A stretch of 64,000 bases of DNA, taken from positions 141,860-205,859 of the forward strand of contig NZ_WIOK01000007.1 of the NCBI RefSeq assembly GCF_009467825.1. Direction: 5' to 3'. The DNA is from Cyclobacterium xiamenense (GTDB lineage: Bacteria > Bacteroidota > Bacteroidia > Cytophagales > Cyclobacteriaceae). The notes beneath the pieces were generated by a model. That model was not told the DNA's origin. It did not search any database and saw only the letters and a program-made list of their open reading frames with translations. Shown in pieces: positions 1-9,075 of the stretch. The position numbers were made by a program, and so were the translations under genes. Every line of letters starts with the position of its first letter. The first letter of the stretch is position 1.

Positions 1-922
1 GGCGCTGGGCTTGCCGGGAATTGGTTTGGTAAAAGGACTTGGGCCCTATTTTAAACCGCAGCCCCTCCATGGTTTCTACGATATGGTCTTTTCCTGCATA
101 CAGATGTACGTCCAGGTCCTGAAAGGTTTCATTTTTTTTCAGGTTGACAATGTATAACAACGAGGTGATGCCCGGGAATTGTTCCTTTAAAAACTGCATC
201 GTTTTCTCAATACCAGCCGGGTCGTCTTCCCCAAACTGTACGATGGCCATGACCTGATCGTCCAGGGTGCTGCGAATGATGAGGTTTCGTAGCAGCCCGG
301 TTTGTTGGATGATGTCGTAAAAGCTGAGCTGCTCGGCTAGGGCGAAGTCACGCAGCGCATTCCGGATTTCGTTGGATAGGGATCCCTGCAAGTAGCAATG
401 CTGGATATCGACAATTTTGTCAAAACGCTTGGGTACGTGAAAGCCCAGGGCATTGCGCTCGAAATCGGCTCCTGAATCAATTTCTTCCCGCGTCAGCCAG
501 CGGTTGTTGGAAAACGTAAAATCAAGCTTGTTTCGGTAATACCGGGTATCTTTGGAGCCAATGATGGGCATGATTTCGGGCAGGGGAACTTTGGCAATCC
601 GTTGGAATTGGTCCACGACTTGTTGCCGTTTGTAGTCCATTTGCAGTTCGTACGAGATATGTTGCCACTTGCATCCGCCGCAGCTGCCGTAATGTTCGCA
701 AAAGGGGCTTACCCGATCCGGTGAATATTCCCGTATTTCGATGGCCTCCGCCTCCATAAAGCTGCTTCTGCCACGGGTGACTCGGGCATCTACCACGTCG
801 CCAGGAGCCACATTACTGACAAACACCACTTTTCCTTCGTAATGCCCTACACATTTTCCTTCGGTAGCAATTCGCTCGATTTTAAGGTTTTGGAGGACCT
901 TATTTTTCATTTTCCTTGACAT
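1..922 (-). CDS. rlmD: 23S rRNA (uracil-5-)-methyltransferase RlmD, C-terminal part cut by window edge
   Basis: Predicted to transfer a methyl group from SAM to C5 of a uracil in 23S rRNA. About 307 codons are present. The N-terminal ~60 residues read as a TRAM RNA-binding domain. They are followed by the cysteine set of the family's [4Fe-4S] cluster: C75, C81 and C84 in a CEHYGSCGGC motif, and C176 in an IQHC motif. The catalytic Rossmann domain lies mostly outside the window. The start is taken at 922; a second in-frame ATG at 910 is also plausible, because a TAATTTTG -7-like element (complement of 929-936) would place transcription initiation very near 922. It is divergent from the SDR gene at 1011. 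Confidence 0.88.
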   Translation of the reverse strand, partial: MSRKMKNKVLQNLKIERIATEGKCVGHYEGKVVFVSNVAPGDVVDARVTRGRSSFMEAEAIEIREYSPDRVSPFCEHYGSCGGCKWQHISYELQMDYKRQQVVDQFQRIAKVPLPEIMPIIGSKDTRYYRNKLDFTFSNNRWLTREEIDSGADFERNALGFHVPKRFDKIVDIQHCYLQGSLSNEIRNALRDFALAEQLSFYDIIQQTGLLRNLIIRSTLDDQVMAIVQFGEDDPAGIEKTMQFLKEQFPGITSLLYIVNLKKNETFQDLDVHLYAGKDHIVETMEGLRFKIGPKSFYQTNSRQAQR

Positions 923-1010
923 AGGTCGCAAAATTAGTCATTTTCGGTCAAAGGGATTTACTTTGTACCCATTGCATGCATCTTTTTGAATAACTTGATC
1001 GACCAAATAC

Positions 1011-1823
1011 ATGGACATAAAAAATAAAGTCGTCATCATCACCGGGGCCACCTCGGGTATTGGAGCCGCCTGTGCCCGAACTTTCGGTAAGGCCGGTGCC
1101 AGGGTGTGGATTACCGGGCGCAGCCAAATCAAACTGGATGAGACACTCCTGATGCTTCAGCGTGAGGGAATTACCTGTGGAGGAGTCGTATGCGATGCGG
1201 CAGACCCGGAGCAAAACGAACAGATGGTTAAAGAAGTTTGCCAAAAGTTCGGAGGGGTAGATGTACTGATCAACAACGCAGGCATCAGCATGCGGGCCCT
1301 TTTTAGGGACTTAAACCTGTCGGTATTTCACCAAGTCATGGATATCAACTTCTGGGGAACCGTGTATGCCACCAAATTTTGCCTGGAGGAAATCATTAAA
1401 AACAAAGGAGCCATCGTCGGCGTGTCGTCCATCAATGGATTTCGGGGTACACCTGCCCGGACGGCCTATACCGCCAGTAAGTATGCCATGAATGGTTTTT
1501 TGGAAGCTCTTCGCACGGAAGTGATGAAGTTGGGCGTGCACGTATTGGTCGTCTGTCCCGGATTTACCGCTTCTAATATCCGCAACAAAGCCTTGACAGC
1601 CGACGGAACCCCCCAAAAGGAATCTCCCCGGGATGAGGAACAAATGATGACGGCAGACGAGGTCGCCCAGGCCCTGCTCAAGGCACTGTTGAAGCGAAAA
1701 CGGGATTTGGTGCTGACCAGGCAGGGGAAATTGGCTTCATTTTTGAATAAATGGATTCCCGGGATCATGGATCAGGTGGTGTACAATCACATGGCAAAAG
1801 AAAAGGATTCACCGTTCAACTAA
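1011..1823 (+). CDS. SDR family oxidoreductase
   Basis: A 270-residue classical short-chain dehydrogenase/reductase. It has the NAD(P)-binding TGATSGIG motif at residues 11-18, NNAG at 88-91, the catalytic serine region around 139-140 and YTASK at 153-157 (YxxxK). The substrate cannot be read from the sequence; the C-terminal ~80 residues, which determine substrate in this family, show nothing recognisable. The stop is 5 bases before the helicase start at 1828, so the two are probably co-transcribed. There is no signal peptide, so it is likely cytoplasmic. Confidence 0.9.
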   Translation: MDIKNKVVIITGATSGIGAACARTFGKAGARVWITGRSQIKLDETLLMLQREGITCGGVVCDAADPEQNEQMVKEVCQKFGGVDVLINNAGISMRALFRDLNLSVFHQVMDINFWGTVYATKFCLEEIIKNKGAIVGVSSINGFRGTPARTAYTASKYAMNGFLEALRTEVMKLGVHVLVVCPGFTASNIRNKALTADGTPQKESPRDEEQMMTADEVAQALLKALLKRKRDLVLTRQGKLASFLNKWIPGIMDQVVYNHMAKEKDSPFN

Positions 1824-1827
1824 CAGG

Positions 1828-4800
1828 ATGCTCAAGGATATTTTTAAGGTGTACCTCAACCGGCTGGTGGATCTCTCGTCCAACAACCGGTCGATTTTTC
1901 TTCCCAAGATCATTCAGAATCAAATGATCGACCTGAAGGATTTTCATTTTTTAAACAACCACCCGTCCTTTTTTTACATCACCGAGCTGCTGGGAAGGAA
2001 GCGAAACATTCCGCTCATTCAGGTATTGGATTCCCGGGACAAAAACATCAATCAGCTTTCCGTACGATTGAAGCGCCTGCAACACCAGGTCCGCTTTGCC
2101 GCCGAAGAAACTGGAGAAAAAAGTCTCTTTGTCGGTTGGCCTTTTGTCGAGGGAAAATTACTCAATGGGCAGTTGATTCGCTGTCCGCTCCTGTTTTTTC
2201 CCGTGGCACTGGTGTTGGAAGAAAAAACCTGGTACTTAAAAAAGAACGTAGGGGAGCTTCCTTTCCTGAATCCCTCGTTTTTGCTTGCTTATAGCCAGGC
2301 CCTGGGCAAACCCTTTGACAAAGAGTGGCTGGAGCTTTCCATGGAAGAATTCAGTAAGGACCCCATGGGCTTTCGAACGGACCTGTACCATTACCTCAAA
2401 AACCAGATTGAATTGAATTTTAACCGGGAAATCTACCAGGATAAACTGGAGTTTTTTCCAGATCAAAACCGAGACTATTTTGAGCAATCCCTGGATACGG
2501 GGATTTTGCGGCTGCAGCCCTATGCCGTACTGGGTCAGTTTTCTCAGAAAAGCTCTTTCCTGATGGACGATTACGAGCAGCTGATGCAACAGGTCGGGCA
2601 GCGCGATCTGGAAGCCTTGTTTTCCGAGCGGTTTGGCAATTCGGAAGGGGGGCAGCACCAAAGTCAGGAAAACAACCTGTACACGACCTTTCCAATGGAT
2701 GCCAGCCAGGAGGAGGTGATCAAACACGTAAAGTCCGGAAATTCCTGCGTGGTACAAGGCCCACCGGGAACCGGAAAATCCCAGTTGATCTGCAATTTGG
2801 TAGCAGACTTTGCCTCCCGGGGAAAGAAGGTCTTGGTGGTATCTCAGAAACGGGCAGCGCTAGACGTGGTCAACCAACGCCTTGCTTCACAGGGGATGGC
2901 TAATTTTACCGCCCTCATTCACGATTACCGGGGAGACCGCAAAGAACTTTACAAAAAGATCTCGCATCAGATCAGTTCCATCGATAACTACCTTTCCCTA
3001 AATCGCTCTCTCGATGCCATCCAACTGGAGCGAACTTTCGGGTTGATGTGCAGAAATATTGAGAAGTATTCGGAATTTTTTGACGAGTACAAACAGGCGC
3101 TTTTCGATACCAAAGATTGCGGAGCCCCGGTAAAGGAATTGTACCTGACCTCCGACTTTGGGAAAGAGGGGATCGATCTGACGCAGTTTTACCGGGCATT
3201 TAAGGTGGATGACCTGGATGGATTTTTGGCCAATTTCGAACAGTACCAGTACTATTACAGAAAATTTCAGGTCTCCTCCTCTTTCTGGCTCCATCGGGTG
3301 GATTTCTCGGCCATGGGTCCGGAGGCTTTTCGGGGAGTCTCGGGGACCTTTCAGGAGCTTTCTTCGGTGAAGCTTGCGGCAAAAAAGGACCTGGATTCCA
3401 TGTTGGCCGATACCTTCGAATACAGTCTGATCTATCAATCTTTCCAGCAAAAAGACAAGATTGAGGCCTTGATGCACAGTATCAACAGTCCGGAGATATA
3501 CGAAAAGTTCAAGACGTTTATGGGTTTTGAAGCGGTGGCACTCGATAAATTATGGCTGGAAAACAAAGTGGATATGGTACGGAAGCTACTTTCCGAGGAG
3601 GGGGTCGAATGGGAGATCGGTGATGAGGAGGTGGAGGGAATACTCCAGAAAGCGGTGCAGGCCTCCAAGCAGGTTGAATCCTGGTACGGCAGGGTGGCCG
3701 TTCGTCTGGACGGGAAGAAATACGGACCGGTTTTGGCCTTGCTGGAGAAAAATGGCTTGAAGAAGGACAGGGAAGATATCCGCCTGCTCATCCATAAGCT
3801 CGAGAACCGAATGAACCTCAACCACCAATACACGCTGCTGGGACAAAAGACCTGGATCGATTTGCCGGAGAAGCCGTTTACCATACATACGTTTAACCAG
3901 ATGGCGACCGTCTTGGTAAAGGCCTTGAACGCCCGGTTTATCATGAGTGAACTGGGCGTGCTCGCGTCCTACTTTTTCAAGCCGCAGTTTTCCTACGCCC
4001 ATTTTCAGAGCCTGCTTGAGGGCGTTACGGTAATTAACGAGTGGGTGGAGGCCCATTTTGATACCTGGCGTACCTACCTCAGCGAGATTCAAATCAAGCA
4101 TTTATTAAGTTCGGCAGACGAGGAAAAACTAAACGATGTTCGTGCAACGCTTCCCAAAGATGTGGACGAGTTGATCCGCTTCGATCAACTTCGAAATCAG
4201 ATGGAGATGGAGGAGAAAAAGGTCGTGGAGAAGCTAATGGACGAATACCCGGAGGAAGATTTTGAAACGTTGAAAAGCCTGTTTCTTTCTAGTCTGAAAG
4301 TAAGTTGGGTTGGCCACCTGGAGGCAAAATACCCGGTACTGAAGGAAATAAACGGGCCTCAGGTTAAAACCGCCATTGCTGATTTTGCCTACTCGGTGGA
4401 GGAAAAACTGAAAACCGCCCGGTTTATCGTCGAGCTTCGGTTAAGAGAAGGGGTTTGCCAGCACTTGGAATACAATCGTTTGAACAACCTAATTACCTAC
4501 CGGGAACTGGCACACCAGGTCGGGAAAAAGCGGCAGATATGGTCAGTCAAAAAACTGATCGCATACTACCGGGACGAAATCTTCCGGTTGATTCCGTGTT
4601 GGCTGACATCTCCGGAAACCGCTTCGGCGCTCTTTCCCCTGGACCAGGATTTTGATTTGGTCATCTTTGACGAAGCCAGTCAGTGCTACTTCGAACGGGG
4701 ACTTCCCATGATGTTGCGGGGCAAGCAGGTAGTAGTGGCAGGGGACAGGCATCAGCTGCAGCCCTACGACCTGTACCAGACCCGGATACAGTCCGAAGAA

Positions 4801-5823
4801 GAAGGTGCGGAATTGGAAATCGATGCCCTGCTGGAAATGGCCTCCCGGTATTTCCCTACGTTTCATTTGCGCACCCACTACCGGAGCGCTACCTTACCGC
4901 TCATTCATTTTTCCAATGCGCATTTTTACGAAAATAACCTGTACATGCTGCCGGACCGGAAGGTATTGAACAGTGGACAGCATGGGATCCAGCTGGTGCA
5001 GGTGCAGGGAGTCTGGGAGAATCAGACCAACCGGGAAGAGGCCGGGGAGGTGGTGCTTCTTTTGCACAAGTTGCGCGCCAAATTCCCCCTGGAGACTTTT
5101 GGTATCATTACCTTTAACTATTTCCAAATGCTGCTGATTGTGGGGCTGCTGGAGGAAGACGAGCAGCTTAGCACAGATGCGGGGATTCGGGTAAAAAACA
5201 TCGAAAACGTGCAGGGAGATGAGTTTGACCGGGTGGTGTTTTCCGTAGGCTATGCCAGGAATCCGGAGGGAAAATTTACCGCTAATTTTGGCCAGTTATC
5301 CCGGAAGGGTGGAGTAAACCGCCTGAACGTAGCGATCACCCGGGCTCGAAAAGAAAACATCCTGGTAACGAGCCTGAAGTTGGAGGACTTCAAGGAGCGG
5401 CACCTGCAAAATCCCGGCATTCGCATGCTACGGGACTACATCGACTATGCGGGAGCGGTGCAAAAGGGAAAGATCCCGGAAATTACGTTTACCACACCCG
5501 GATACAATAGCAGCTGGTCGTTAAAAAACCACCTGATCGGCACCTATGGAAATCACGAGGTGGGAGAAAATCCCTATGTTCGGGTGATGGACCTGGAAGT
5601 GAAAGAAGGAGACAAGGCCATTGCCGCTATCCTTACCGACGACCAACGCTTTTTTTCGTCCACATCGGCAAAAGAAGCCTTTGTATACCATCCTCAATTA
5701 CTCACAGCCAGGAACTGGAACATGGTATTTCTTTTTAGCCGTCAGTATTGGCTGGACCGGGAAGACTTACTGCAGACCAAACTCTCTCAGGGCAAATTTT
5801 CCGGAGAGGAAAACAGCAAATGA
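1828..5823 (+). CDS. Large superfamily 1 (UPF1-like) DNA/RNA helicase, 1331 residues
   Basis: Predicted ATP-dependent helicase of the Upf1/Dna2-like SF1 class. Walker A GPPGTGKS is at residues 311-318. The Walker B-type DEAS is at about 948-951, followed by a GDRHQLQP motif. The C-terminal RecA-like lobe carries the late SF1 motif VNRLNVAITRAR from about residue 1163. Two things stand out: a ~300-residue N-terminal region with no domain I recognise, and about 600 residues, largely charged and helix-prone, inserted between Walker A and Walker B. It follows the SDR gene closely. The last ~130 residues could be a small extra domain. The substrate is unknown; a defence or repair role is possible but not shown. 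Confidence 0.85.
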   Translation: MLKDIFKVYLNRLVDLSSNNRSIFLPKIIQNQMIDLKDFHFLNNHPSFFYITELLGRKRNIPLIQVLDSRDKNINQLSVRLKRLQHQVRFAAEETGEKSLFVGWPFVEGKLLNGQLIRCPLLFFPVALVLEEKTWYLKKNVGELPFLNPSFLLAYSQALGKPFDKEWLELSMEEFSKDPMGFRTDLYHYLKNQIELNFNREIYQDKLEFFPDQNRDYFEQSLDTGILRLQPYAVLGQFSQKSSFLMDDYEQLMQQVGQRDLEALFSERFGNSEGGQHQSQENNLYTTFPMDASQEEVIKHVKSGNSCVVQGPPGTGKSQLICNLVADFASRGKKVLVVSQKRAALDVVNQRLASQGMANFTALIHDYRGDRKELYKKISHQISSIDNYLSLNRSLDAIQLERTFGLMCRNIEKYSEFFDEYKQALFDTKDCGAPVKELYLTSDFGKEGIDLTQFYRAFKVDDLDGFLANFEQYQYYYRKFQVSSSFWLHRVDFSAMGPEAFRGVSGTFQELSSVKLAAKKDLDSMLADTFEYSLIYQSFQQKDKIEALMHSINSPEIYEKFKTFMGFEAVALDKLWLENKVDMVRKLLSEEGVEWEIGDEEVEGILQKAVQASKQVESWYGRVAVRLDGKKYGPVLALLEKNGLKKDREDIRLLIHKLENRMNLNHQYTLLGQKTWIDLPEKPFTIHTFNQMATVLVKALNARFIMSELGVLASYFFKPQFSYAHFQSLLEGVTVINEWVEAHFDTWRTYLSEIQIKHLLSSADEEKLNDVRATLPKDVDELIRFDQLRNQMEMEEKKVVEKLMDEYPEEDFETLKSLFLSSLKVSWVGHLEAKYPVLKEINGPQVKTAIADFAYSVEEKLKTARFIVELRLREGVCQHLEYNRLNNLITYRELAHQVGKKRQIWSVKKLIAYYRDEIFRLIPCWLTSPETASALFPLDQDFDLVIFDEASQCYFERGLPMMLRGKQVVVAGDRHQLQPYDLYQTRIQSEEEGAELEIDALLEMASRYFPTFHLRTHYRSATLPLIHFSNAHFYENNLYMLPDRKVLNSGQHGIQLVQVQGVWENQTNREEAGEVVLLLHKLRAKFPLETFGIITFNYFQMLLIVGLLEEDEQLSTDAGIRVKNIENVQGDEFDRVVFSVGYARNPEGKFTANFGQLSRKGGVNRLNVAITRARKENILVTSLKLEDFKERHLQNPGIRMLRDYIDYAGAVQKGKIPEITFTTPGYNSSWSLKNHLIGTYGNHEVGENPYVRVMDLEVKEGDKAIAAILTDDQRFFSSTSAKEAFVYHPQLLTARNWNMVFLFSRQYWLDREDLLQTKLSQGKFSGEENSK

Positions 5824-5880
5824 GTTGTTGGCAGTTTCGGATTGCTCCGGGGCCACTTTCTCTTGCGGTTGAATGGACGA

Positions 5881-6363
5881 TTAGGGAGCGCCGTTGCCGT
5901 CCGTAATTTTGATCCCCACGGACTCAATTCCGTCCAGCGTATCCTTTCGCATGTATTGGACCAAATGAATGCTGCCGCCAATGGGTAGGCTGTTCCCTGG
6001 CAGGGTATCGTAGACCGTACGCCGGTTGCCAAACCCCTTACCCAATGGCCTGCCTGTTTTGGAATCAAAAAGCCCGATATTTACCAGCGAATCCATTACC
6101 GTATTTGACAGGCCGTCTTTGAGCAGGTATCGCACGTACAGGTTGTGGTATTCGTACCGGTCGTTGTACCGTATCCCGATCGACTGAACCAGTGGCGACA
6201 CCGTTTCCAGTGAATCCACATAAAAGCTCAGGGTGTCTGTGACCACCCAGTATTGGGAGGGGAGGTCCTGAAAGGATTCGTAACGCCTACCCGGTTCGCA
6301 GGCCCAATAAAGGATCAGGATAGACCCTATCAGGCATAGACGGTTCATTCGTTTACGCGCCAT
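5881..6363 (-). CDS. gldH: Gliding motility lipoprotein GldH
   Basis: A 160-residue lipoprotein of the GldH family, a component associated with gliding motility and type IX secretion in Bacteroidota. The N-terminus has Arg/Lys residues, a hydrophobic stretch and a lipobox ending in Cys at residue 22 (LYWAC). The body has the GldH-like pattern of a small beta-rich domain, with WVVTDTLSF near the start. The start at 6363 overlaps the 3' end of ricT by 11 bases; an ATG at 6348 would instead sit just after the ricT stop. It is the last gene of the leftward recQ-purD-ricT-gldH block, and the ricT-gldH pairing is common in Bacteroidota. Confidence 0.85.
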   Translation of the reverse strand: MARKRMNRLCLIGSILILYWACEPGRRYESFQDLPSQYWVVTDTLSFYVDSLETVSPLVQSIGIRYNDRYEYHNLYVRYLLKDGLSNTVMDSLVNIGLFDSKTGRPLGKGFGNRRTVYDTLPGNSLPIGGSIHLVQYMRKDTLDGIESVGIKITDGNGAP

Positions 6364-7717
6364 CTGAAGGACCCTTATTGGGTTTATTTTGCCCCCCCCG
6401 GTTCCGGTTGGGATTGGGTTTTCTTTTCCGATTCCGGGAGGCATTCCCCGCTCCCTTGGATTCTCCGGTAGCACCTTTGGGCGTTGGCTGAGAAGGATTT
6501 TCTTGCCCTCCTCGGTTTCTGTTGCCTCTTTTGGGATTCCGGTTTGGTCTTCTGGGTTTGGATGGCGTATCTCCCGTAGCCGCGATTTCCTGGGTAGGCG
6601 GCTTTCGGTTTTTTGGCTTGCGCTTTTTCTTTCGCTTGGTTTGGGCAAATTTCTTATCCAGCAGTTCCAGGTCTTCGTTGGTTTTATTCAGGTCGTATTC
6701 GCCCTCAAATGCGTTGTCTTGCTTGAGGTTGAATGGAGTGATTCCCTTTTCGTTTTGTTCCAGGATCACCTGTACCCGGTCACAATCGATGGAATGCCAA
6801 TTGTTGTCATCGTTGTAGCTAAACCACATGAGTCGTCGAAAAATATCGGTTTTCTGTAGTTTGGCCGGACCCGCCTCGGTCAGCAAGGGTTTCTCAATTT
6901 TGGGGATATCTTTTAAAGCACTCAGGTAGCTATCCAGTTCGAAATTCAGGCAGCATTTCAGTCTGCCACATTGCCCGGATAGCTTGCTCGGATTCAGCGA
7001 GAGGTTTTGGTAGCGCGCGGCAGAAGTGGTGACACTCTTAAAATCGAAAATCCAGGTGGAACAACAAAGTTCCCGGCCGCAAACGCCGATTCCACCCAAT
7101 CTCCCGGCTTCCTGCCGGAGACTGATTTGCCGCATTTCTACTCGTATCTTGAATTCGGAAGCCAGGATTTTGATCAATTCCCGGAAATCCACCCGGTCGT
7201 CTGCCGAATAGTAAAAGGTGGCTTTTGAATTGTCCGCCTGGAATTCCACATCGGAAAGTTTCATTCCCAGCTTCAACTCATCGATGATTTGCTTGCTTCG
7301 GTAAAGGGTGGGGAGTTCCCTGTTTTTGGCATCCTGCCATTTTTCCAGATCCTTTTGGCTGGCAATGCGGTAGATGCTGGTAAGGGAGTCGTCGTTTTTG
7401 ACTTTCCTTTTTTGCATTTGTAACCGGACTAGTTCTCCCTGAAGGGAAACGTAGCCGATGTGGTGGCCATTAGGTACGTCCACCACCACCGGGTCGCCGG
7501 TGGTTAGCGGCAAGAGTTGGCTGTTTCGAAAATAATCTTTTCTTCCTCCTTTGAACTTTATTTCTACAACATCAAATGTATCAACTTCTGGGATTCCCAT
7601 GTGGGAAAGCCAGTCAAACGAATTCATTTTATTGCAATCCCCTGTACCGCAGCTGCCATTGTTCTGGCAGCCTCCAACGCCCTGCGTATCGGTACTGCAA
7701 TTGGTGCATCCTGACAT
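6353..7717 (-). CDS. ricT: RicT/YaaT-like PSP1 domain protein
   Basis: A 454-residue PSP1-family protein. In Bacillus the homologue RicT (YaaT) works in a Ric complex that carries [4Fe-4S] clusters and affects RNA processing; that role is inferred here. The N-terminus is Cys-rich (CTNCSTD, then CQNN, CGTGDC). A central region has GVCGRELCCS and QCGRLKCCLN, the conserved cysteine pairs of the family. The last ~90 residues are Lys/Arg/Asn/Pro-rich and look disordered, a common extension in Bacteroidota members. The gene lies between purD and gldH in the same direction. Confidence 0.85.
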   Translation of the reverse strand: MSGCTNCSTDTQGVGGCQNNGSCGTGDCNKMNSFDWLSHMGIPEVDTFDVVEIKFKGGRKDYFRNSQLLPLTTGDPVVVDVPNGHHIGYVSLQGELVRLQMQKRKVKNDDSLTSIYRIASQKDLEKWQDAKNRELPTLYRSKQIIDELKLGMKLSDVEFQADNSKATFYYSADDRVDFRELIKILASEFKIRVEMRQISLRQEAGRLGGIGVCGRELCCSTWIFDFKSVTTSAARYQNLSLNPSKLSGQCGRLKCCLNFELDSYLSALKDIPKIEKPLLTEAGPAKLQKTDIFRRLMWFSYNDDNNWHSIDCDRVQVILEQNEKGITPFNLKQDNAFEGEYDLNKTNEDLELLDKKFAQTKRKKKRKPKNRKPPTQEIAATGDTPSKPRRPNRNPKRGNRNRGGQENPSQPTPKGATGESKGAGNASRNRKRKPNPNRNRGGQNKPNKGPSDGA

Positions 7718-7768
7718 ATTCTTATCTATTTAAAGGGAGTTTCCTCCTCGTGAAAACGGGGAAACCGT

Positions 7769-9064
7769 TCAATTTTCCAATTCCAGGATATCTTGACCGA
7801 TATCCTTTCGGAAATTGACGTTTTCCCAACGTATTTGGTCTACGCGTTCGTAAGCGTTTCGAATCGCTTCTTCCGTCGTAGCCCCGATTCCTGTTATTCC
7901 CATTACCCTTCCACCGTTGGTACCAATGGTACCGGAGTTCGTGGTTTGTGTGCCGGCATGAAAGGTAAGGGCATTTTCCAGGGTATTTTTTTCCAGGCCG
8001 GAAATGGTTTTTCCCTTCTCGTATGCTCCGGGATAGCCTCCTGCTACCATCACCACCGTGGCGGTAACCGTGGAGGCGGTTTTTAGCTCGTAACCGGCTA
8101 GTTTTTTATTGGCGATGGCGTCCAGCAGTTCCAGAAAATCGCTTTCCACCCGCGGAAGGACTGCTTGCGTCTCCGGATCGCCCATGCGCACGTTGTATTC
8201 GATCACATAGGGCTCGCCGTCCATGTTCATGAGACCGATAAACAGAAACCCCCGGTAGTCGATACCGGCGTCATGCAATCCCCGGATCGTCGGTTGTACG
8301 ATTTTTCGGTCCACCTTTTCCATAAATTCTGCATCCGCAAAGGGTACGGGACTGATTGCGCCCATACCTCCGGTGTTGGGGCCGGTGTCCTTCTCGCCAA
8401 TGCGCTTGTAATCCTTGGCCTCGGGAAGTATTTTATAGGTATCGCCGTCCGTGGCGACGAAAACAGAAAGCTCGATTCCCTTCAAAAAGGTTTCCACCAC
8501 CACTTTTGAAGAAGCTTCGCCAAACTTATGCCCCTCTAGCATGTCGCGCAGACTGCTTGTCGCCTCCTCCAGGTCGGTACAAATCAAAACACCTTTGCCA
8601 GCTGCCAAACCATCAGCTTTGAGCACGATGGGAAGCTGCTGGGTTTTCAGGTACTCCATTCCTTGCAGCAGCGTCTCTTCGGTAAAGGTGGCGTAGGTTG
8701 CGGTCGGAATCCCGTTTTTCACCATGAATTCCTTAGAGAAGTCCTTACTACCTTCCAGTTGAGCCCCGGCTTTCCCCGGACCGGCCACCGGGATGCCGGC
8801 AGTTTTCGGGTCAAGGGCTAAAAAGTCCTTCAGGCCTTTTACCAGCGGCTCTTCGGGGCCTACTACCAGCAAATCAACGGTATTTTTTAGGCAGAAATCA
8901 CGGATACCGGGAAAGTCATTCACTGCCAGAGCTACGTTTTCCCCCAAGGCAGCTGTACCGGCATTGCCCGGTGCGATCCATAGTTTGTTGCAATGCGTAC
9001 TTTGATTTATTTTCCAGGCAAAGGCGTGTTCCCTGCCACCGCTTCCTAAAAGCAAAATATTCAT
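7769..9064 (-). CDS. purD: Phosphoribosylamine--glycine ligase (GARS)
   Basis: A 431-residue enzyme joining glycine to 5-phosphoribosylamine with ATP, the second step of de novo purine synthesis. It opens with the PurD N-terminal motif MNILLLGSGGREHAFAWK. The ATP-grasp core includes KADGLAAGKGV and, further on, YNVRMGDPETQAVLP, the PurD signature region. Length matches the family (about 420-430). It starts 11 bases after the recQ stop, with ricT 51 bases downstream. Confidence 0.96.
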   Translation of the reverse strand: MNILLLGSGGREHAFAWKINQSTHCNKLWIAPGNAGTAALGENVALAVNDFPGIRDFCLKNTVDLLVVGPEEPLVKGLKDFLALDPKTAGIPVAGPGKAGAQLEGSKDFSKEFMVKNGIPTATYATFTEETLLQGMEYLKTQQLPIVLKADGLAAGKGVLICTDLEEATSSLRDMLEGHKFGEASSKVVVETFLKGIELSVFVATDGDTYKILPEAKDYKRIGEKDTGPNTGGMGAISPVPFADAEFMEKVDRKIVQPTIRGLHDAGIDYRGFLFIGLMNMDGEPYVIEYNVRMGDPETQAVLPRVESDFLELLDAIANKKLAGYELKTASTVTATVVMVAGGYPGAYEKGKTISGLEKNTLENALTFHAGTQTTNSGTIGTNGGRVMGITGIGATTEEAIRNAYERVDQIRWENVNFRKDIGQDILELEN

Positions 9065-9075
9065 GTATGTCTGTA

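Noticed and set aside
5881..6648. A 255-residue version of GldH
   Set aside because: The first ~95 residues are the antisense-frame shadow of the Lys/Arg-rich ricT tail; the lipoprotein signal starts at 6363.
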